Shown: positions 48,070-57,609 of the stretch, one piece after another
Position numbering within the stretch: the first letter of the stretch is position 1
How the letters are laid out: each line of letters begins with the position of its first letter
DNA from: Paenibacillus protaetiae
Lineage (GTDB): Bacteria; Bacillota; Bacilli; Paenibacillales; Paenibacillaceae
Assembly (NCBI RefSeq): GCF_004135365.1
Contig: NZ_CP035492.1
Coordinates: 186,001-250,000 of the forward strand
DNA: 64,000 bases
Direction of reading: 5' to 3'
Notes under the pieces: generated by a model
Told to the model about the DNA's origin: nothing
Databases searched by the model: none
Seen by the model: only the letters and a program-made list of their open reading frames with translations
Made by a program: the position numbers and the translations under genes

Positions 48070-49392
48070 ATGTTTGTCGATAAAGCAAAAATATTTGTAA
48101 AAGGCGGCGATGGCGGGAACGGTATCGTATCCTACCGCCGTGAAAAATATGTGCCGGAAGGCGGTCCGGCCGGCGGAGACGGCGGCAGAGGCGGGGACGT
48201 TATTTTCCGCGTAGACGAAGGACTTCGCACGCTGATGGATTTCCGCTACCAGAAGCATTTTAAAGCCAAACCGGGCGAGCGGGGCAAAGTCAAAAACATG
48301 CATGGCGCCAATGCGGACGATATGATCGTACGCGTGCCGCCGGGCACGACCGTTGTGGATGAAGATACGCAGGAAATTATCGCCGATATGACGCGCCACG
48401 GCCAAGAGGTCGTCATTGCGCGCGGCGGACGCGGAGGACGCGGCAATGCCCGTTTCGCGACGGTCAGCAATCCGGCTCCTGACATTTCCGAGAACGGGGA
48501 AGAAGGAGAAGAGCGCTGGGTCATTCTGGAGCTGAAGGTAATGGCCGACGTTGGCTTGGTCGGCTTCCCAAGCGTGGGCAAATCGACGCTGCTGTCGGTC
48601 GTTTCCGCTGCGCAGCCGAAGATCGGCGCTTACCATTTTACGACGATTACGCCTAACCTCGGCGTGGTTGACGTCGGGGATGGAAGAAGTTTTGTAATGG
48701 CGGATTTGCCGGGGCTGATTGAAGGCGCCCATTCCGGCGTTGGGCTCGGTCACGAGTTTCTTCGCCACGTCGAGCGGACGCGCGTCATTATTCATGTCGT
48801 GGACATGGCCGCAACGGACGGCCGCGATCCGTATGAGGATTGGGTGAAAATTAACGAGGAGCTTAAGCTGTACAATGCCAAGCTGCTGGAGCGCCCGCAA
48901 ATTATTGCCGCCAACAAAATGGACATGCCGGAATCTGCGGATAATCTGGAGCTGTTCAAAGAGCAGCTTGCCCAGAACGGCGACGGTCTGGACCATGTGA
49001 TCGTTCCGGTCTCTTCCTTGACGAAGCAAGGAGTGCAGGAGCTGGTGTACAAGGCGATGGATGTGCTGGATTCGCTGCCTGAGCAGCTTGTTGTCGAGGA
49101 AGTGAAAGAAGTCGAGGAACGGAAAGTGTACCGGTTCGAGAAGCAGCGTGAAGACATGACCTTTACGATTCACCGCGAGGATGAAATTTTTGTGGTGGAA
49201 AGCGAAAGCATCGAACGGTACATGAAACGGATCAATTTGACGTCGTACGACGCAGTGATGCGTTTCGCCAACATGATGCGCCGGATCGGCGTGGATGCCG
49301 AGCTGCGCAAGGCGGGAGCCAAGGACGGGGATACCGTCAAAGTCGGCTACTATACGTTTGAATTTTTTGAAGGCACGGATTACGTGCATTAA
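48070..49392 (+). CDS. obgE: Obg/CgtA GTPase
   Basis: The 440-residue protein has a glycine-rich Obg fold (1-158, [20 protein letters not shown]), a G domain (about 159-330, [29 protein letters not shown]) and a C-terminal OCT domain (about 345-440). Obg is essential, helps 50S assembly and is needed for sporulation and stress responses in B. subtilis. It follows spo0B by 13 bases. Confidence 0.97.
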   Translation: MFVDKAKIFVKGGDGGNGIVSYRREKYVPEGGPAGGDGGRGGDVIFRVDEGLRTLMDFRYQKHFKAKPGERGKVKNMHGANADDMIVRVPPGTTVVDEDTQEIIADMTRHGQEVVIARGGRGGRGNARFATVSNPAPDISENGEEGEERWVILELKVMADVGLVGFPSVGKSTLLSVVSAAQPKIGAYHFTTITPNLGVVDVGDGRSFVMADLPGLIEGAHSGVGLGHEFLRHVERTRVIIHVVDMAATDGRDPYEDWVKINEELKLYNAKLLERPQIIAANKMDMPESADNLELFKEQLAQNGDGLDHVIVPVSSLTKQGVQELVYKAMDVLDSLPEQLVVEEVKEVEERKVYRFEKQREDMTFTIHREDEIFVVESESIERYMKRINLTSYDAVMRFANMMRRIGVDAELRKAGAKDGDTVKVGYYTFEFFEGTDYVH

Positions 49393-49445
49393 ACGCCTGC
49401 ATGACAGCGGGTATATAACGGCCAGCCGCTGCGGGCTGGCACAAA

Positions 49446-49474
49446 GCCGTCTGCTTGCAGGCGGCCTTTTTTTT
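49446..49474 (+). terminator. Terminator after obg
   Basis: GCCGTCT with AGGCGGC (one G-T pair), 6-base loop, eight Ts. A second hairpin (GCCAGCC…GGCTGGC) lies just upstream. Confidence 0.8.
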
Positions 49475-49516
49475 GCCATGGCCGGCTTCCGTACCGGAAT
49501 ACGGTTCACTTTCCTA

Positions 49517-49545
49517 TTGCCGGAATGAAGCGAGTTCGATATAAT
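49517..49545 (+). promoter_or_regulatory. Sigma-A promoter for pheB-hom-thrB-pheA
   Basis: TTGCCG, a 17-base spacer and perfect TATAAT, 46 bases before pheB. Confidence 0.55.
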
Positions 49546-49590
49546 GTCCACTATAAGTGAACAAATGTCTTTGTGAGGAGGACGAATATA

Positions 49591-50034
49591 GTGACGCATT
49601 CAGGCCGTTATTATGTCGTTCGGGAGGACATCTTGCCGGAAGCCATTATAAAGACGCTGCAGGTGAAAGAGATGCTGAGGCGCGGAGAAGCGGCAACCGT
49701 CCATGAAGCGGCGGAGCGTGCCGGATTAAGCAGAAGCGCCTTTTACAAATATAAAGACGGCGTATATGAATTAAGCGAGCTGAAGCGGGAGCGAATTGCG
49801 ACCATCTCGATGGATTTGGAGCATCGTTCCGGCGTTTTGTCGAAGGTGCTTGCGCTGGTGGCCAGCCTGGAGGGAAATGTTCTGACGATGAATCAGAGCA
49901 TTCCGCTTCAAGGTTACGCCAACGTCGTGATATCGGTAGATATATCAGAGCTGACAGGAGACTTGACTGCCCTTGTCGAAACTATTCGGAAGCATAACGG
50001 CGTCCGTAAAGCGATGGTTGTTGGCCAAGGTTAA
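49591..50034 (+). CDS. pheB: PheB/UPF0735 ACT-domain protein
   Basis: The 147-residue protein has an N-terminal helix-turn-helix-like region (VHEAAERAGLSRSAFYKYKDGVYEL) and a C-terminal ACT domain (about 70-147, MDLEHRSGVLSKVLALVASLEGNVLTMNQ). ACT domains usually sense amino acids, so it may regulate the threonine/phenylalanine genes that follow; its exact role is unknown. GTG at 49591 follows GAGGAGG; an upstream in-frame TTG at 49573 precedes that site. Confidence 0.9.
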   Translation: MTHSGRYYVVREDILPEAIIKTLQVKEMLRRGEAATVHEAAERAGLSRSAFYKYKDGVYELSELKRERIATISMDLEHRSGVLSKVLALVASLEGNVLTMNQSIPLQGYANVVISVDISELTGDLTALVETIRKHNGVRKAMVVGQG

Positions 50035-50077
50035 ACAAGCAGCAGATACAAACTATGAAGAATACGGAGGGAATGGA

Positions 50078-51364
50078 ATGAAGCCAGTGAAGGTTGGTTT
50101 GCTTGGGCTTGGAACGGTAGGAACGGGTGTCGTTCGTATCGTACAGGGACATCAGGAGGATTTGCAAAGCCAAGTAGGCTCGCCAATCCAAATTGACAAA
50201 ATTCTTGTTCAAAATAAAGCGAAATCGCGCAGCCTTGCCATTGACCATGACAAGCTGACGGAAGATGCCTGGGAAATCATTAACGACCCGGACATTGATG
50301 TCATTGTTGAAGTAATGGGCGGCATTGAGCATACAAAAGCTTATATATTGGAAGCGCTGGCCCAAGGCAAATCGGTTGTGACAGCCAATAAAGATTTGAT
50401 GGCGCTGCACGGTCCGGAAATATTGGAGCAGGCCAGAGAGAACAACTGCGATGTGCTGTATGAAGCAAGCGTAGCCGGCGGCATCCCGATTATCCGCACG
50501 CTGGTTGAAGGTTTTTCATCCGACCGCATCCTGAAAATTATGGGGATCGTCAATGGCACAACCAACTATATTTTGAGCAAAATGAGCCGGGAAGGCGCTT
50601 CGTATGAAGATGTGCTGAAGGAGGCGCAGCAGCTTGGCTATGCGGAAGCGGACCCGACTTCCGATGTGGAGGGGCTGGATGCGGCTCGCAAAATGACGAT
50701 TTTGTCCACGCTTGGCTTCCGGGTGAACGTTGCGCTTGAGGATGTGGCGGTACAGGGCATTTCGTCGGTCAGCAAAGAAGATATTTTGTACGCCAAACGG
50801 CTTGGCTATGAAGTGAAGCTGCTTGGCATTGCAGAGCGGCAGGACGATCAGATCAGCGTCAGCGTCCAGCCGACGATGGTGAAGGCTTCCCATCCGCTTG
50901 CAGCGGTCAACGGCGTGTTTAACGCGGTGTACGTGCACGGCGAGGCGGTTGGCGAAACGATGTTTTACGGCGCAGGCGCCGGGGAGTTGCCAACGGCAAC
51001 GTCTGTGGTGTCCGACCTCGTTGCGGCGATTAAAAATAAAAAGCTTGGCGTTGGCGGCCGCCAGGGCGCGATGGTCTACAAAGAGAAAAAGCTGAAATCC
51101 GATGAACAAATTTCGTCCAAATATTTTATTTTGCTTCATGTAGCGGACCGCGCTGGAGTGCTGGCACGCATTACGCAGGTGTTTGCCGAATATGAAGTCA
51201 GCCTGGAATCGGTATTGCAGCAGCCTAATCCGCATATCCAGGAAGCGGAAATTATCATTATTACGCACGATGCCAATAAAGCGGCAATCCGCAAGGTGCT
51301 GGATTCCTTTGGCTCGCTGGATGTTATCCGACGGATTAAGAGCATGTACCGGGTTGAAGGGTAA
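50078..51364 (+). CDS. hom: Homoserine dehydrogenase
   Basis: The 428-residue enzyme reduces aspartate semialdehyde to homoserine, the branch to threonine and methionine. It has GLGTVGTGVV for NAD(P) binding, NGTTNYILSKM and EADPTSDVEGLDAARK in the catalytic domain, and a C-terminal ACT domain (about 350-428) for feedback by threonine. ATG at 50078 follows GGAGGG; an in-frame ATG at 49973 lies inside pheB and is rejected. Confidence 0.97.
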   Translation: MKPVKVGLLGLGTVGTGVVRIVQGHQEDLQSQVGSPIQIDKILVQNKAKSRSLAIDHDKLTEDAWEIINDPDIDVIVEVMGGIEHTKAYILEALAQGKSVVTANKDLMALHGPEILEQARENNCDVLYEASVAGGIPIIRTLVEGFSSDRILKIMGIVNGTTNYILSKMSREGASYEDVLKEAQQLGYAEADPTSDVEGLDAARKMTILSTLGFRVNVALEDVAVQGISSVSKEDILYAKRLGYEVKLLGIAERQDDQISVSVQPTMVKASHPLAAVNGVFNAVYVHGEAVGETMFYGAGAGELPTATSVVSDLVAAIKNKKLGVGGRQGAMVYKEKKLKSDEQISSKYFILLHVADRAGVLARITQVFAEYEVSLESVLQQPNPHIQEAEIIIITHDANKAAIRKVLDSFGSLDVIRRIKSMYRVEG

Positions 51365-51412
51365 GTTTGCACGCTAAACAGCATTTCTAAGGATAAAGGG
51401 GTTTAACACTTC

Positions 51413-52390
51413 ATGAACTGCGAATGGAAAGATCGGCGGGTAACGGTAAAGGTGCCGGCCAGCACGGCAAATTTGGGGCCGGGCTTCGATACGCTTGGAA
51501 TGGCGCTGTCGCTGTACTCCTGGATCGAGATGAGTGCAGCCGAGCAAACAAGTTTCCGCTTTTACGGCGGGCATATGGAAGGTTTGCCGCAAGATAAAAC
51601 GAATCTGATCTATCAGATTGCCCAAATCGTATTTGAAGAAGCCGGTGTCTCGGTGCCGGAGCTCGACATCGCGATGTACAGCGACATTCCGCTGGCGAGA
51701 GGGCTGGGCAGCAGCGCCACTGCCATTATCGGCGCCTTGGCTGCTGCCAATGCACTTATCGGCAGCCCGCTCACCGAAGACCGGCTGTTTCAAATCGCAA
51801 CGAAGCTGGAAGGCCACCCCGACAATGTCGGCGCATCCTTGTTTGGCGGAATCGTCGTATCCGCCTGGGACGGAGAACGGGCAGAATATGTCCGGCTTGT
51901 TCCGCCTCCAAAGCTGGAGACGCTTGTCGCCATTCCATCCTTTCAACTGTCGACGTCCAAAGCAAGACATGCGCTGCCGGCGCAGCTGGCGCTGGCCGAT
52001 GCCGTGTTTAACGTCGGCAGCAGCTCGCTGCTTGTCGCCGCTTTTGCAACCGGCCGGCTGGACTTGATCCGCCACGCGATGCGTGACCGGATCCATCAGC
52101 CGTACCGCGCGCCGCTTATTCCCGGCATGTCGGCCATCCTGGAAGAAGCGGCCGAATACGGTGCGCTTGGCGCCGCTTTAAGCGGAGCAGGGCCGACACT
52201 GATTGCATTTGTAGAGCAGGGGAGCCCGGACAGCCAGCGGCTGGAGCGGTTTCTGCTGGAGACATTAGGCAAGGAAGGGATTCAGGCCGAGACGTTATGG
52301 CTGAAGCCGGCTGAAGAAGGTCCTGTTATTCAGATTGAGCAGGTTGGACAACCAAGCACTTTTATGGATCGTATTAAAGGAGAAGTTTAG
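51413..52390 (+). CDS. thrB: Homoserine kinase
   Basis: The 325-residue GHMP kinase has VPASTANLGPGFDTLG near the start, the ATP loop PLARGLGSSATAIIG at about 95 and LSGAGPTLIAF near the end. It phosphorylates homoserine for threonine synthase; thrC is not in the window. It lies between hom and pheA, which starts 2 bases after its stop. The C-terminal extension is longer than in many relatives. Confidence 0.95.
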   Translation: MNCEWKDRRVTVKVPASTANLGPGFDTLGMALSLYSWIEMSAAEQTSFRFYGGHMEGLPQDKTNLIYQIAQIVFEEAGVSVPELDIAMYSDIPLARGLGSSATAIIGALAAANALIGSPLTEDRLFQIATKLEGHPDNVGASLFGGIVVSAWDGERAEYVRLVPPPKLETLVAIPSFQLSTSKARHALPAQLALADAVFNVGSSSLLVAAFATGRLDLIRHAMRDRIHQPYRAPLIPGMSAILEEAAEYGALGAALSGAGPTLIAFVEQGSPDSQRLERFLLETLGKEGIQAETLWLKPAEEGPVIQIEQVGQPSTFMDRIKGEV

Positions 52391-52392
52391 CG

Positions 52393-53265
52393 ATGGTATC
52401 TGTAGCCCTACTGCCGGCAGGTTCCGTATCGGATGAGGCGGCAAGACAGCTGTTTAAAGGATTGGATGTGCAGTGGAATTACCACCGGCTTATCGCCGAC
52501 GTTTTTTTATCGGTCGTATCCGGCAAAAGCGATTACGGCATTATTCCGATTGAAAATACAATCGAAGGCTCCGTGAGCCAGCATATGGATTGGCTTGTTC
52601 ATGAAGTGGATCTGCCGATTCAGGCGGAATGGGTATACCCGTCCATACAAAATTTGATCGGCCACCGCGCCGCGTTGACAGATGCGGACGGCAATCTGGA
52701 TTTGAGCCGGATTAACCGTGTGCTCAGCCATCCGGTAGCGATTGCGCAATGCCTTCAGTTTTTGCGCGGTGAGCTGCCGCAGGCGGACCGGGAACCGGTT
52801 GGAAGCACTTCCGAAGGCGTTAAGATTGTAAGGGACAACCCGGATGCAGGGTGGGCGGCAATCGGCACGGCAACGGCTGCCCGCAACAACGGGCTTGAGA
52901 TTTTGCAGGAAAGCATTACCGACCATAACAATAACTATACGCGATTTGCGCTTGTAGGTCCGAAGCCGTTTCCGTTCAAAAGCTCAGATATGCTGAAAAC
53001 GAGCATTCTGATTACGCCGCCGGAAGATTACCCGGGTGCGCTGCATCAGGTATTGTCCGCATTTGCATGGCGCAGAATCAATTTGACGAGGATTGAATCC
53101 CGCCCGACGAAAAAAAAGCTGGGCACGTATTATTTTTACCTCGACATTGCAATGGGAATGGATACGGTGCTGCTTCCTTCCGCTATTGCGGAAATCGAAG
53201 CAATTGGGTGCCAGGTCAGAGTGCTTGGCAGCTACCCGAGCTTTGCATATGAACAACTGCTGTAA
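52393..53265 (+). CDS. pheA: Prephenate dehydratase
   Basis: The 290-residue enzyme makes phenylpyruvate from prephenate. It has the substrate-site sequences YGIIPIENTIEGSV and NNNYTRFALVG (the TRF motif), then an ACT domain (about 200-285, ITPPEDYPGALHQVLSAFAWRRINLTRIESRPTK) for feedback by phenylalanine. There is no chorismate mutase domain. It closes the pheB-hom-thrB-pheA cluster. Confidence 0.96.
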   Translation: MVSVALLPAGSVSDEAARQLFKGLDVQWNYHRLIADVFLSVVSGKSDYGIIPIENTIEGSVSQHMDWLVHEVDLPIQAEWVYPSIQNLIGHRAALTDADGNLDLSRINRVLSHPVAIAQCLQFLRGELPQADREPVGSTSEGVKIVRDNPDAGWAAIGTATAARNNGLEILQESITDHNNNYTRFALVGPKPFPFKSSDMLKTSILITPPEDYPGALHQVLSAFAWRRINLTRIESRPTKKKLGTYYFYLDIAMGMDTVLLPSAIAEIEAIGCQVRVLGSYPSFAYEQLL

Positions 53266-53437
53266 GCGGGAAAGCAGTTTATGGCGGTTAAAGTGCTTTT
53301 CACCGGAACAAAAGGTTATTGATGCCCGAGGACTGGGCGGCCGCCCGGATCATCGGTTCGGGCAAAACCGGGCTTGTAACAGTCAGGGTGCTGCAGCAAC
53401 TCCACGGACGGGTGTACAGGCATTTTGAATCTATCCG
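53266..53437 (+). other. Intergenic region after pheA, no supported gene
   Basis: No ribosome-bound gene is supported in this stretch. A 46-codon frame starts at ATG 53322 but has no good Shine-Dalgarno and ends inside the terminator. The safA gene begins at 53594, so about 330 bases separate the genes, including the terminator. Confidence 0.6.
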
Positions 53438-53493
53438 TAAAAATAGCAGGACGTGCGTCTAAAAAAAGAGACGGCGTTCTGCTATTTTTTTTT
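53438..53493 (+). terminator. Terminator after pheA
   Basis: AAAAATAGCAG with CTGCTATTTTT, with more pairing inside (GACG…CGTT), then a run of Ts. Confidence 0.85.
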
Positions 53494-53593
53494 GTGAAAT
53501 AGGAGACACCTGCCTAATTTGTGCATAGGATGTAGGGATTGATGTATTGCAGCCGACGGTTATGCCAAGTTTGTGACGGGAGGTTATCAGCGA

Positions 53594-55549
53594 GTGAAGA
53601 TTCATATTGTAAAAAAAGGCGATACGTTGTATACGATAGGGCAAAAGTATAACGTGACGCTGGAAGAAATTTTAAAGCTGAACCCTGGAATAACCGATCC
53701 TAACGTAATTGACGTAGGAATGAAAATTAAAATCCCTTCGTCGACATCCGATACGGGCGGGTTGGAAATTATGAGCCAGCATGTCGTGAAGCAAGGGGAT
53801 ACGTTGTGGAAGCTTTCCAAGGCGTGGGGAGTTCCGCTGGCGGACATGATTAAAGCAAATCCTCAGCTGAAAAATCCGAATGTGCTGCTGACAGGGGAAA
53901 TCGTCAATATTCCGAAAGTAAGCGGTGAAACGGTCGAAATTCCTTCCGTTGGCGGCGGCAGTACAACTGCTCCGGGAGCAGGAACAGGCAATATCGGTCC
54001 GCTTTCGGTGCCTGCCCAGCCGTCGCCGCAAGGCCATGGCTTTCCGTTCCACCATTTGAATCCGGTGTCGGTATGGCACGGCATGCAAGGCTGGGTAGGC
54101 GGCAAAAAACCTACGGGTCAAATGCCGAATGCCAACACGCCAGGCAATTTCCCTTGGGAAATTCCAAGCAAACTGCCGGCTGAAGGCGCTAACCCGGTTT
54201 CACCGGTACCGCCAGCCAATTCGAATGTAACGGCTCCTGCTAATGTACCTACACCAAACGTCCCCACCCCTAATGTTCCAACTCCTAACGTACCCACACC
54301 TAACGTTCCGAATTTGCCGATTGAGAAGCCGGTTGACCACAAAAAAACGCCGATTCATGCTGAGCATACGCCTAACGTTGATTTGTTCCAGCAATATGGC
54401 ATTCCGGCTGTTGAAGCAGGAGCAATGAATGGTATGTCTAACCCGCCGGGAGGCTGGTATCCAAATCAACCTCATCCTTACCATCCACATGGATTTGGTT
54501 TCCCGGTTCATCCTTGGCCGGTTGATCCTAACAGCATGTGGCCGAATGCAATGGGACCCAATGCAATGGGACCAAACGCAGGCTGGCCGGGCGCATTTGA
54601 GCCAAATGCGATGGGACCCAATGCAATGGGGCCGAACATGGAATGGCCAGGGGTAGCGGAGCCAAATGCGATGGGACCAAACGCAGGCTGGCCGGGCGCA
54701 TTTGAGCCAAATGCGATGGGACCAAACGCAATGGGACCAAACGCAGGCTGGCCGGGCGCATTTGAGCCAAATGCGATGGGACCAAATGCAATGGGACCGA
54801 ACATGGAATGGCCAGGGGTAGTGGAGCCAAATGCGATGGGACCAAACGCAATGGGACCAAACGCGGGCTGGCCGGGCGCATTTGAGCCAAATGCAATGGG
54901 ACCCAATGCAATGGGACCAAACGCGGGCTGGCCGGGCGCATTTGAGCCAAATGCAATGGGACCCAATGCAATGGGACCAAACGCGGGCTGGCCGGGTGCA
55001 TTTGAGCCAAATGCGATGGGACCAAACGCAATGGGACCAAACGCGGGCTGGCCGGGCGCATTTGAACCAAATGCGATGGGACCAAACGCAATGGGACCAA
55101 ACCATCCGATGCCGATTGCGGCCGGACCGGAAGCCGAATGGCCGAATGAAATTTATTGCCCGCCCGGTACGGTCTTTACCGGAGGCTACGGCGGCGGATA
55201 TGGGCATCACCATGGGCACGGATACGGCCATGCGGCGCCGTACGGCGGTCCAGAGCTGAGCGGCTTTCATCCCGGATATGGTTACGGCTACGGCGGTCAC
55301 CCGGGCTGGGGCCAGCCAAACGCTGCTCCAAAAGACGATGATTGCGGCTGCGGCGGAACGCGGAGCGCTGAAGAAGCGCCGGAAGCTTCCACAGCGTCTG
55401 CACCTGCAGCGGCGCCAGCGCCTAAAGCCAAAACAACGATCGTGAACAACAAAAAAGGGAAAAAGAAACCGCAGGCCAAAACGGCCAGCACCCGTTCGCG
55501 CAGCAAAAAATCAGCAAGCCGCAACAGCTTGCCGTGGATTAACCGTTAA
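53594..55549 (+). CDS. safA: SafA-like LysM spore coat protein with tandem repeats
   Basis: The 651-residue protein starts at GTG, 10 bases after GGGAGG. Two LysM domains span about 2-47 (IHIVKKGDTLYTIGQKY) and 60-107 (QHVVKQGDTLWKLSKAW). Then come a Pro/Gly/Asn-rich linker with PTPNV repeats (about 215-240), a tandem array of NAMGP-based units (about 317-505), a Gly/Tyr/His-rich segment (GYGGGYGHHHGHGYGH), a CGCGG cluster and a Lys/Arg-rich tail. SafA binds the cortex/coat interface and SpoVID. The B. subtilis gene lies near bofC, ruvA and queA, as here. Orthology rests on the LysM start and position; the rest is low-complexity and fast-changing. Confidence 0.8.
   Translation: MKIHIVKKGDTLYTIGQKYNVTLEEILKLNPGITDPNVIDVGMKIKIPSSTSDTGGLEIMSQHVVKQGDTLWKLSKAWGVPLADMIKANPQLKNPNVLLTGEIVNIPKVSGETVEIPSVGGGSTTAPGAGTGNIGPLSVPAQPSPQGHGFPFHHLNPVSVWHGMQGWVGGKKPTGQMPNANTPGNFPWEIPSKLPAEGANPVSPVPPANSNVTAPANVPTPNVPTPNVPTPNVPTPNVPNLPIEKPVDHKKTPIHAEHTPNVDLFQQYGIPAVEAGAMNGMSNPPGGWYPNQPHPYHPHGFGFPVHPWPVDPNSMWPNAMGPNAMGPNAGWPGAFEPNAMGPNAMGPNMEWPGVAEPNAMGPNAGWPGAFEPNAMGPNAMGPNAGWPGAFEPNAMGPNAMGPNMEWPGVVEPNAMGPNAMGPNAGWPGAFEPNAMGPNAMGPNAGWPGAFEPNAMGPNAMGPNAGWPGAFEPNAMGPNAMGPNAGWPGAFEPNAMGPNAMGPNHPMPIAAGPEAEWPNEIYCPPGTVFTGGYGGGYGHHHGHGYGHAAPYGGPELSGFHPGYGYGYGGHPGWGQPNAAPKDDDCGCGGTRSAEEAPEASTASAPAAAPAPKAKTTIVNNKKGKKKPQAKTASTRSRSKKSASRNSLPWINR
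54541..55103 (+). repeat. 60-bp tandem repeat array in safA
   Basis: Nine near-identical in-frame units of 60 bp (one shortened to 45 bp) plus a partial unit. Each encodes NAMGPNAMGPNAGWPGAF-like or ...MEWPGV-like residues. Most differences are silent (gca/gcg, aat/aac), showing recent duplication with selection for frame. Confidence 0.95.
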
Positions 55550-55555
55550 TTTCAG

Positions 55556-55602
55556 AGCATTCGCTATGCCTGCCAGTCAGGGATCGGCGAATGCTTTTTT
55601 TT
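55556..55602 (+). terminator. Terminator after safA
   Basis: AGCATTCGC with GCGAATGCT, 9 bp, around a 22-base loop, then eight Ts. Confidence 0.82.
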
Positions 55603-55673
55603 ATGTGAAATCTTGTATATTCAAATGAATCGGAGGGACAATATCCCAAAAAGGGCAAAAGGAGAAGTTGGAT

Positions 55674-56288
55674 ATGATACGTTTAAGCATTTGGAGGCAG
55701 TTAAAGCGGCGATTGCGAAGAAGCAAAAGAGGGCAGCTTGCCTTAGGCTGCGCAGCGGCTGTTTTTTGCGCGGGAGCATTGGCGCCCCTGCATGCCGGAA
55801 CGGCAGCGGCAGCTTCTTCTCCTTCAGTTGTTCAAATGCTGCAGGAGATGGATGAACCGGTAACGGTGATCGTCAACCGGATCTATATATGCGGCGAGGA
55901 AACAAAACCGATAGGGCAAATGAAAGGGGCGCAGGCTGCCGCTTTGCTGAAGCAGCATCCGGACTGGACAGCCTTTCTGGATCGGGAACGGCATAAAGTG
56001 ATCTTCGCCCAGCATATTGAGGAATTGTCCCAGCTGTGCACGAATGAGCTGTATATGGGGATCGACCGGCGCGGAAATTTATCGCTTTTTGACGGATTGC
56101 CCCGGGAAGAGAAAGTGATGCGCACCTTTTTTCAGCTCGATGTGAACTTTATGGAAAGCAGCCTGCCGGAAAAACAGCTGGAGCAGCTGATTGGCGGCAT
56201 CAAAATTTCGGACATGGACGAATACAATAGCGTGTTGTCCACGTTCAGCGATTATGCCGTCAATCCTAAACGGAAAAATGTGTATTAA
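55674..56288 (+). CDS. bofC: BofC, intercompartmental signalling regulator
   Basis: The 204-residue protein has a signal peptide (basic start, hydrophobic 25-40, cut near AAAA) and two small domains, including VTVIVNRIYICGEE and the C-terminal LSLFDGLPREEKVMRTFFQLDV. In B. subtilis BofC is made in the forespore, acts in the intermembrane space and restrains SpoIVB, which triggers SpoIVFB to cut pro-sigma-K; spoIVFB is also in this window. ATG at 55674 is chosen since AAAGGAG is 9 bases upstream; an in-frame TTG at 55668 is too close. Confidence 0.88.
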   Translation: MIRLSIWRQLKRRLRRSKRGQLALGCAAAVFCAGALAPLHAGTAAAASSPSVVQMLQEMDEPVTVIVNRIYICGEETKPIGQMKGAQAAALLKQHPDWTAFLDRERHKVIFAQHIEELSQLCTNELYMGIDRRGNLSLFDGLPREEKVMRTFFQLDVNFMESSLPEKQLEQLIGGIKISDMDEYNSVLSTFSDYAVNPKRKNVY

Positions 56289-56310
56289 CCTACGGATTGA
56301 AACCTCATAA

Positions 56311-56347
56311 AGAGCCTGCCGGTGCATTCGGGCAGCGCTCTTTTTTT
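56311..56347 (+). terminator. Terminator after bofC
   Basis: AGAGCCTGCC pairs with GGCAGCGCTCT (one bulge), 10-base loop, then seven Ts. Confidence 0.82.
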
Positions 56348-56384
56348 ATGGGGCGGACCTGCGGCCTTATCTGTCAAACGCGTG

Positions 56385-56413
56385 TTCTCATAGCGTAGAA
56401 CATTTGCTATAAT
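56385..56413 (+). promoter_or_regulatory. Extended -10 promoter for ruvCAB
   Basis: TGCTATAAT (perfect -10 with TG extension, hexamer 56408-56413) and a weak -35 TTCTCA at 17 bases, 42 bases before ruvC. No LexA box was seen. Confidence 0.5.
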
Positions 56414-56454
56414 AGAGTTTACTTGGCTTTTAGTAGAGATGAGGAGATGGCGTA

Positions 56455-56955
56455 TTGCGCATTCTTGGCATAGACCCCGGCATCGCCATAGCGGGTTTTG
56501 GCTTTATTGATAAAATAGGTTCTAAAATTGTTCCGGTGCAATACGGTTCCATTGAAACAGATGCGAAGACGCCGCCCGAGAAACGGCTGCTTCAAGTCTA
56601 TGAATCGGCCGGAGCGCTGATGGATAAATACAAGCCGGATGAAGTTTCGGTCGAGAAGCTGTTTTTTAACCGAAATGTAACGACGGCTTTTTCTGTCGGT
56701 CAAGCGCGCGGGGTTATTATTTTGGCTGCTGCGCAGCGTGGGCTTCCAGTGGCCGAATATACGCCGCTCCAGGTGAAGCAGGCGGTTGTCGGCTATGGGA
56801 AAGCGGAGAAACGGCAGGTGCAGGAAATGGTCAAAATGTTCCTGAAGCTGTCTGCCATTCCGAAGCCCGATGATGTCGCGGACGCACTCGCCGTCGCCAT
56901 CTGCCATGCGCATTCGGTAGTGATGAAGCAAAAAATAAACGAGGTGCGTCCATGA
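56455..56955 (+). CDS. ruvC: RuvC, Holliday junction resolvase
   Basis: The 166-residue RNase-H-fold nuclease has GIDPG with the first catalytic Asp at residue 7, VEKLFF with the Glu at about 67, and the C-terminal acidic pair in PDDVADALAVAI. It cleaves junctions in the RuvABC complex. It starts at TTG with GAGGAG upstream and overlaps ruvA by four bases. B. subtilis has no RuvC and uses RecU, so this gene separates the organism from that lineage. Confidence 0.95.
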   Translation: MRILGIDPGIAIAGFGFIDKIGSKIVPVQYGSIETDAKTPPEKRLLQVYESAGALMDKYKPDEVSVEKLFFNRNVTTAFSVGQARGVIILAAAQRGLPVAEYTPLQVKQAVVGYGKAEKRQVQEMVKMFLKLSAIPKPDDVADALAVAICHAHSVVMKQKINEVRP

Positions 56956-57589
56956 TCGACTATGTAAAAGGCATTGTAGCCCATTTGGAAACGGATTATG
57001 TTGTTGTTGACGTCCATGATATCGGTTACCGGGTGTTTACGCCGAACCCTTATGCGTTTGCCGCCCACACAGGGCAGCCGGTTACGTTTTATATTCATCA
57101 AAATGTAAGAGAAGACGCAATTCATCTATACGGTTTTCCAACGAGAGACGAGCAGACATTGTTCCGCAAGCTGATCGAAGTATCGGGCATCGGCCCGAAG
57201 GTGGCGCTTGGCGTGTTGGCCGGGGCAAACCCGATGTCATTATTGCAGCCATTCAGCAGGAGAACTTAACGTTCCTGACGAAGCTGCCGGGCATCGGCAA
57301 AAAAACGGCGCAGCGCATGGTGCTCGATTTGAAGGACAAGCTGACGGGATTGCTCGGCTCGGACGCCGGCATTCTGGCGGCGGCAGGGCTGCTGCAGGAT
57401 TTTGCCGTGAGCAGCGGAGATATGAATGCGAACGGTGTTTGGCAGGAGGCGCGCGAGGCGCTTGCGGCGCTTGGCTATACGTCCGCCGAGCTGGACAAGG
57501 CATGGAGCGGGCTGCAGGACGGCTTAACCGGCGACGAGTCGGTCGACACGCTCATGAAGAAGGCGCTGCAACAGCTGTTTAAAGGCTGA
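56952..57589 (+). pseudogene. ruvA: RuvA, Holliday junction binding protein, one frameshift as sequenced (probably intact)
   Basis: The first frame gives the OB-fold domain I (MIDYVKGIVAHLETDYVVV, GFPTRDEQTLFRKLIEVSGIGPKVALGVL); the second gives the helix-hairpin-helix and C-terminal domain that binds RuvB (MVLDLKDKLTGLL … LMKKALQQLF). One G added to the run 57222-57225 joins them into 212 residues, restoring LPGIGKKTAQRMVLDLKD in frame. RuvA is a tetramer that holds the junction for RuvB. It overlaps ruvC (ATGA) and precedes ruvB. I regard the frameshift as a sequencing error. Confidence 0.92.
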
Positions 57590-57609
57590 CGGAAAGGAGT
57601 TGGTCTATC

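Noticed and set aside
53322-53462. 46-codon frame after pheA with an IGSGKTG sequence
   Set aside because: No good Shine-Dalgarno, ends inside the terminator, and no recognised family. It may be chance.
54200-55300. Very long minus-strand open frames (up to 366 codons) across the safA repeats
   Set aside because: They arise because the 60-bp repeat keeps all frames free of stops. There is no ribosome site, and the plus-strand LysM protein explains the region.
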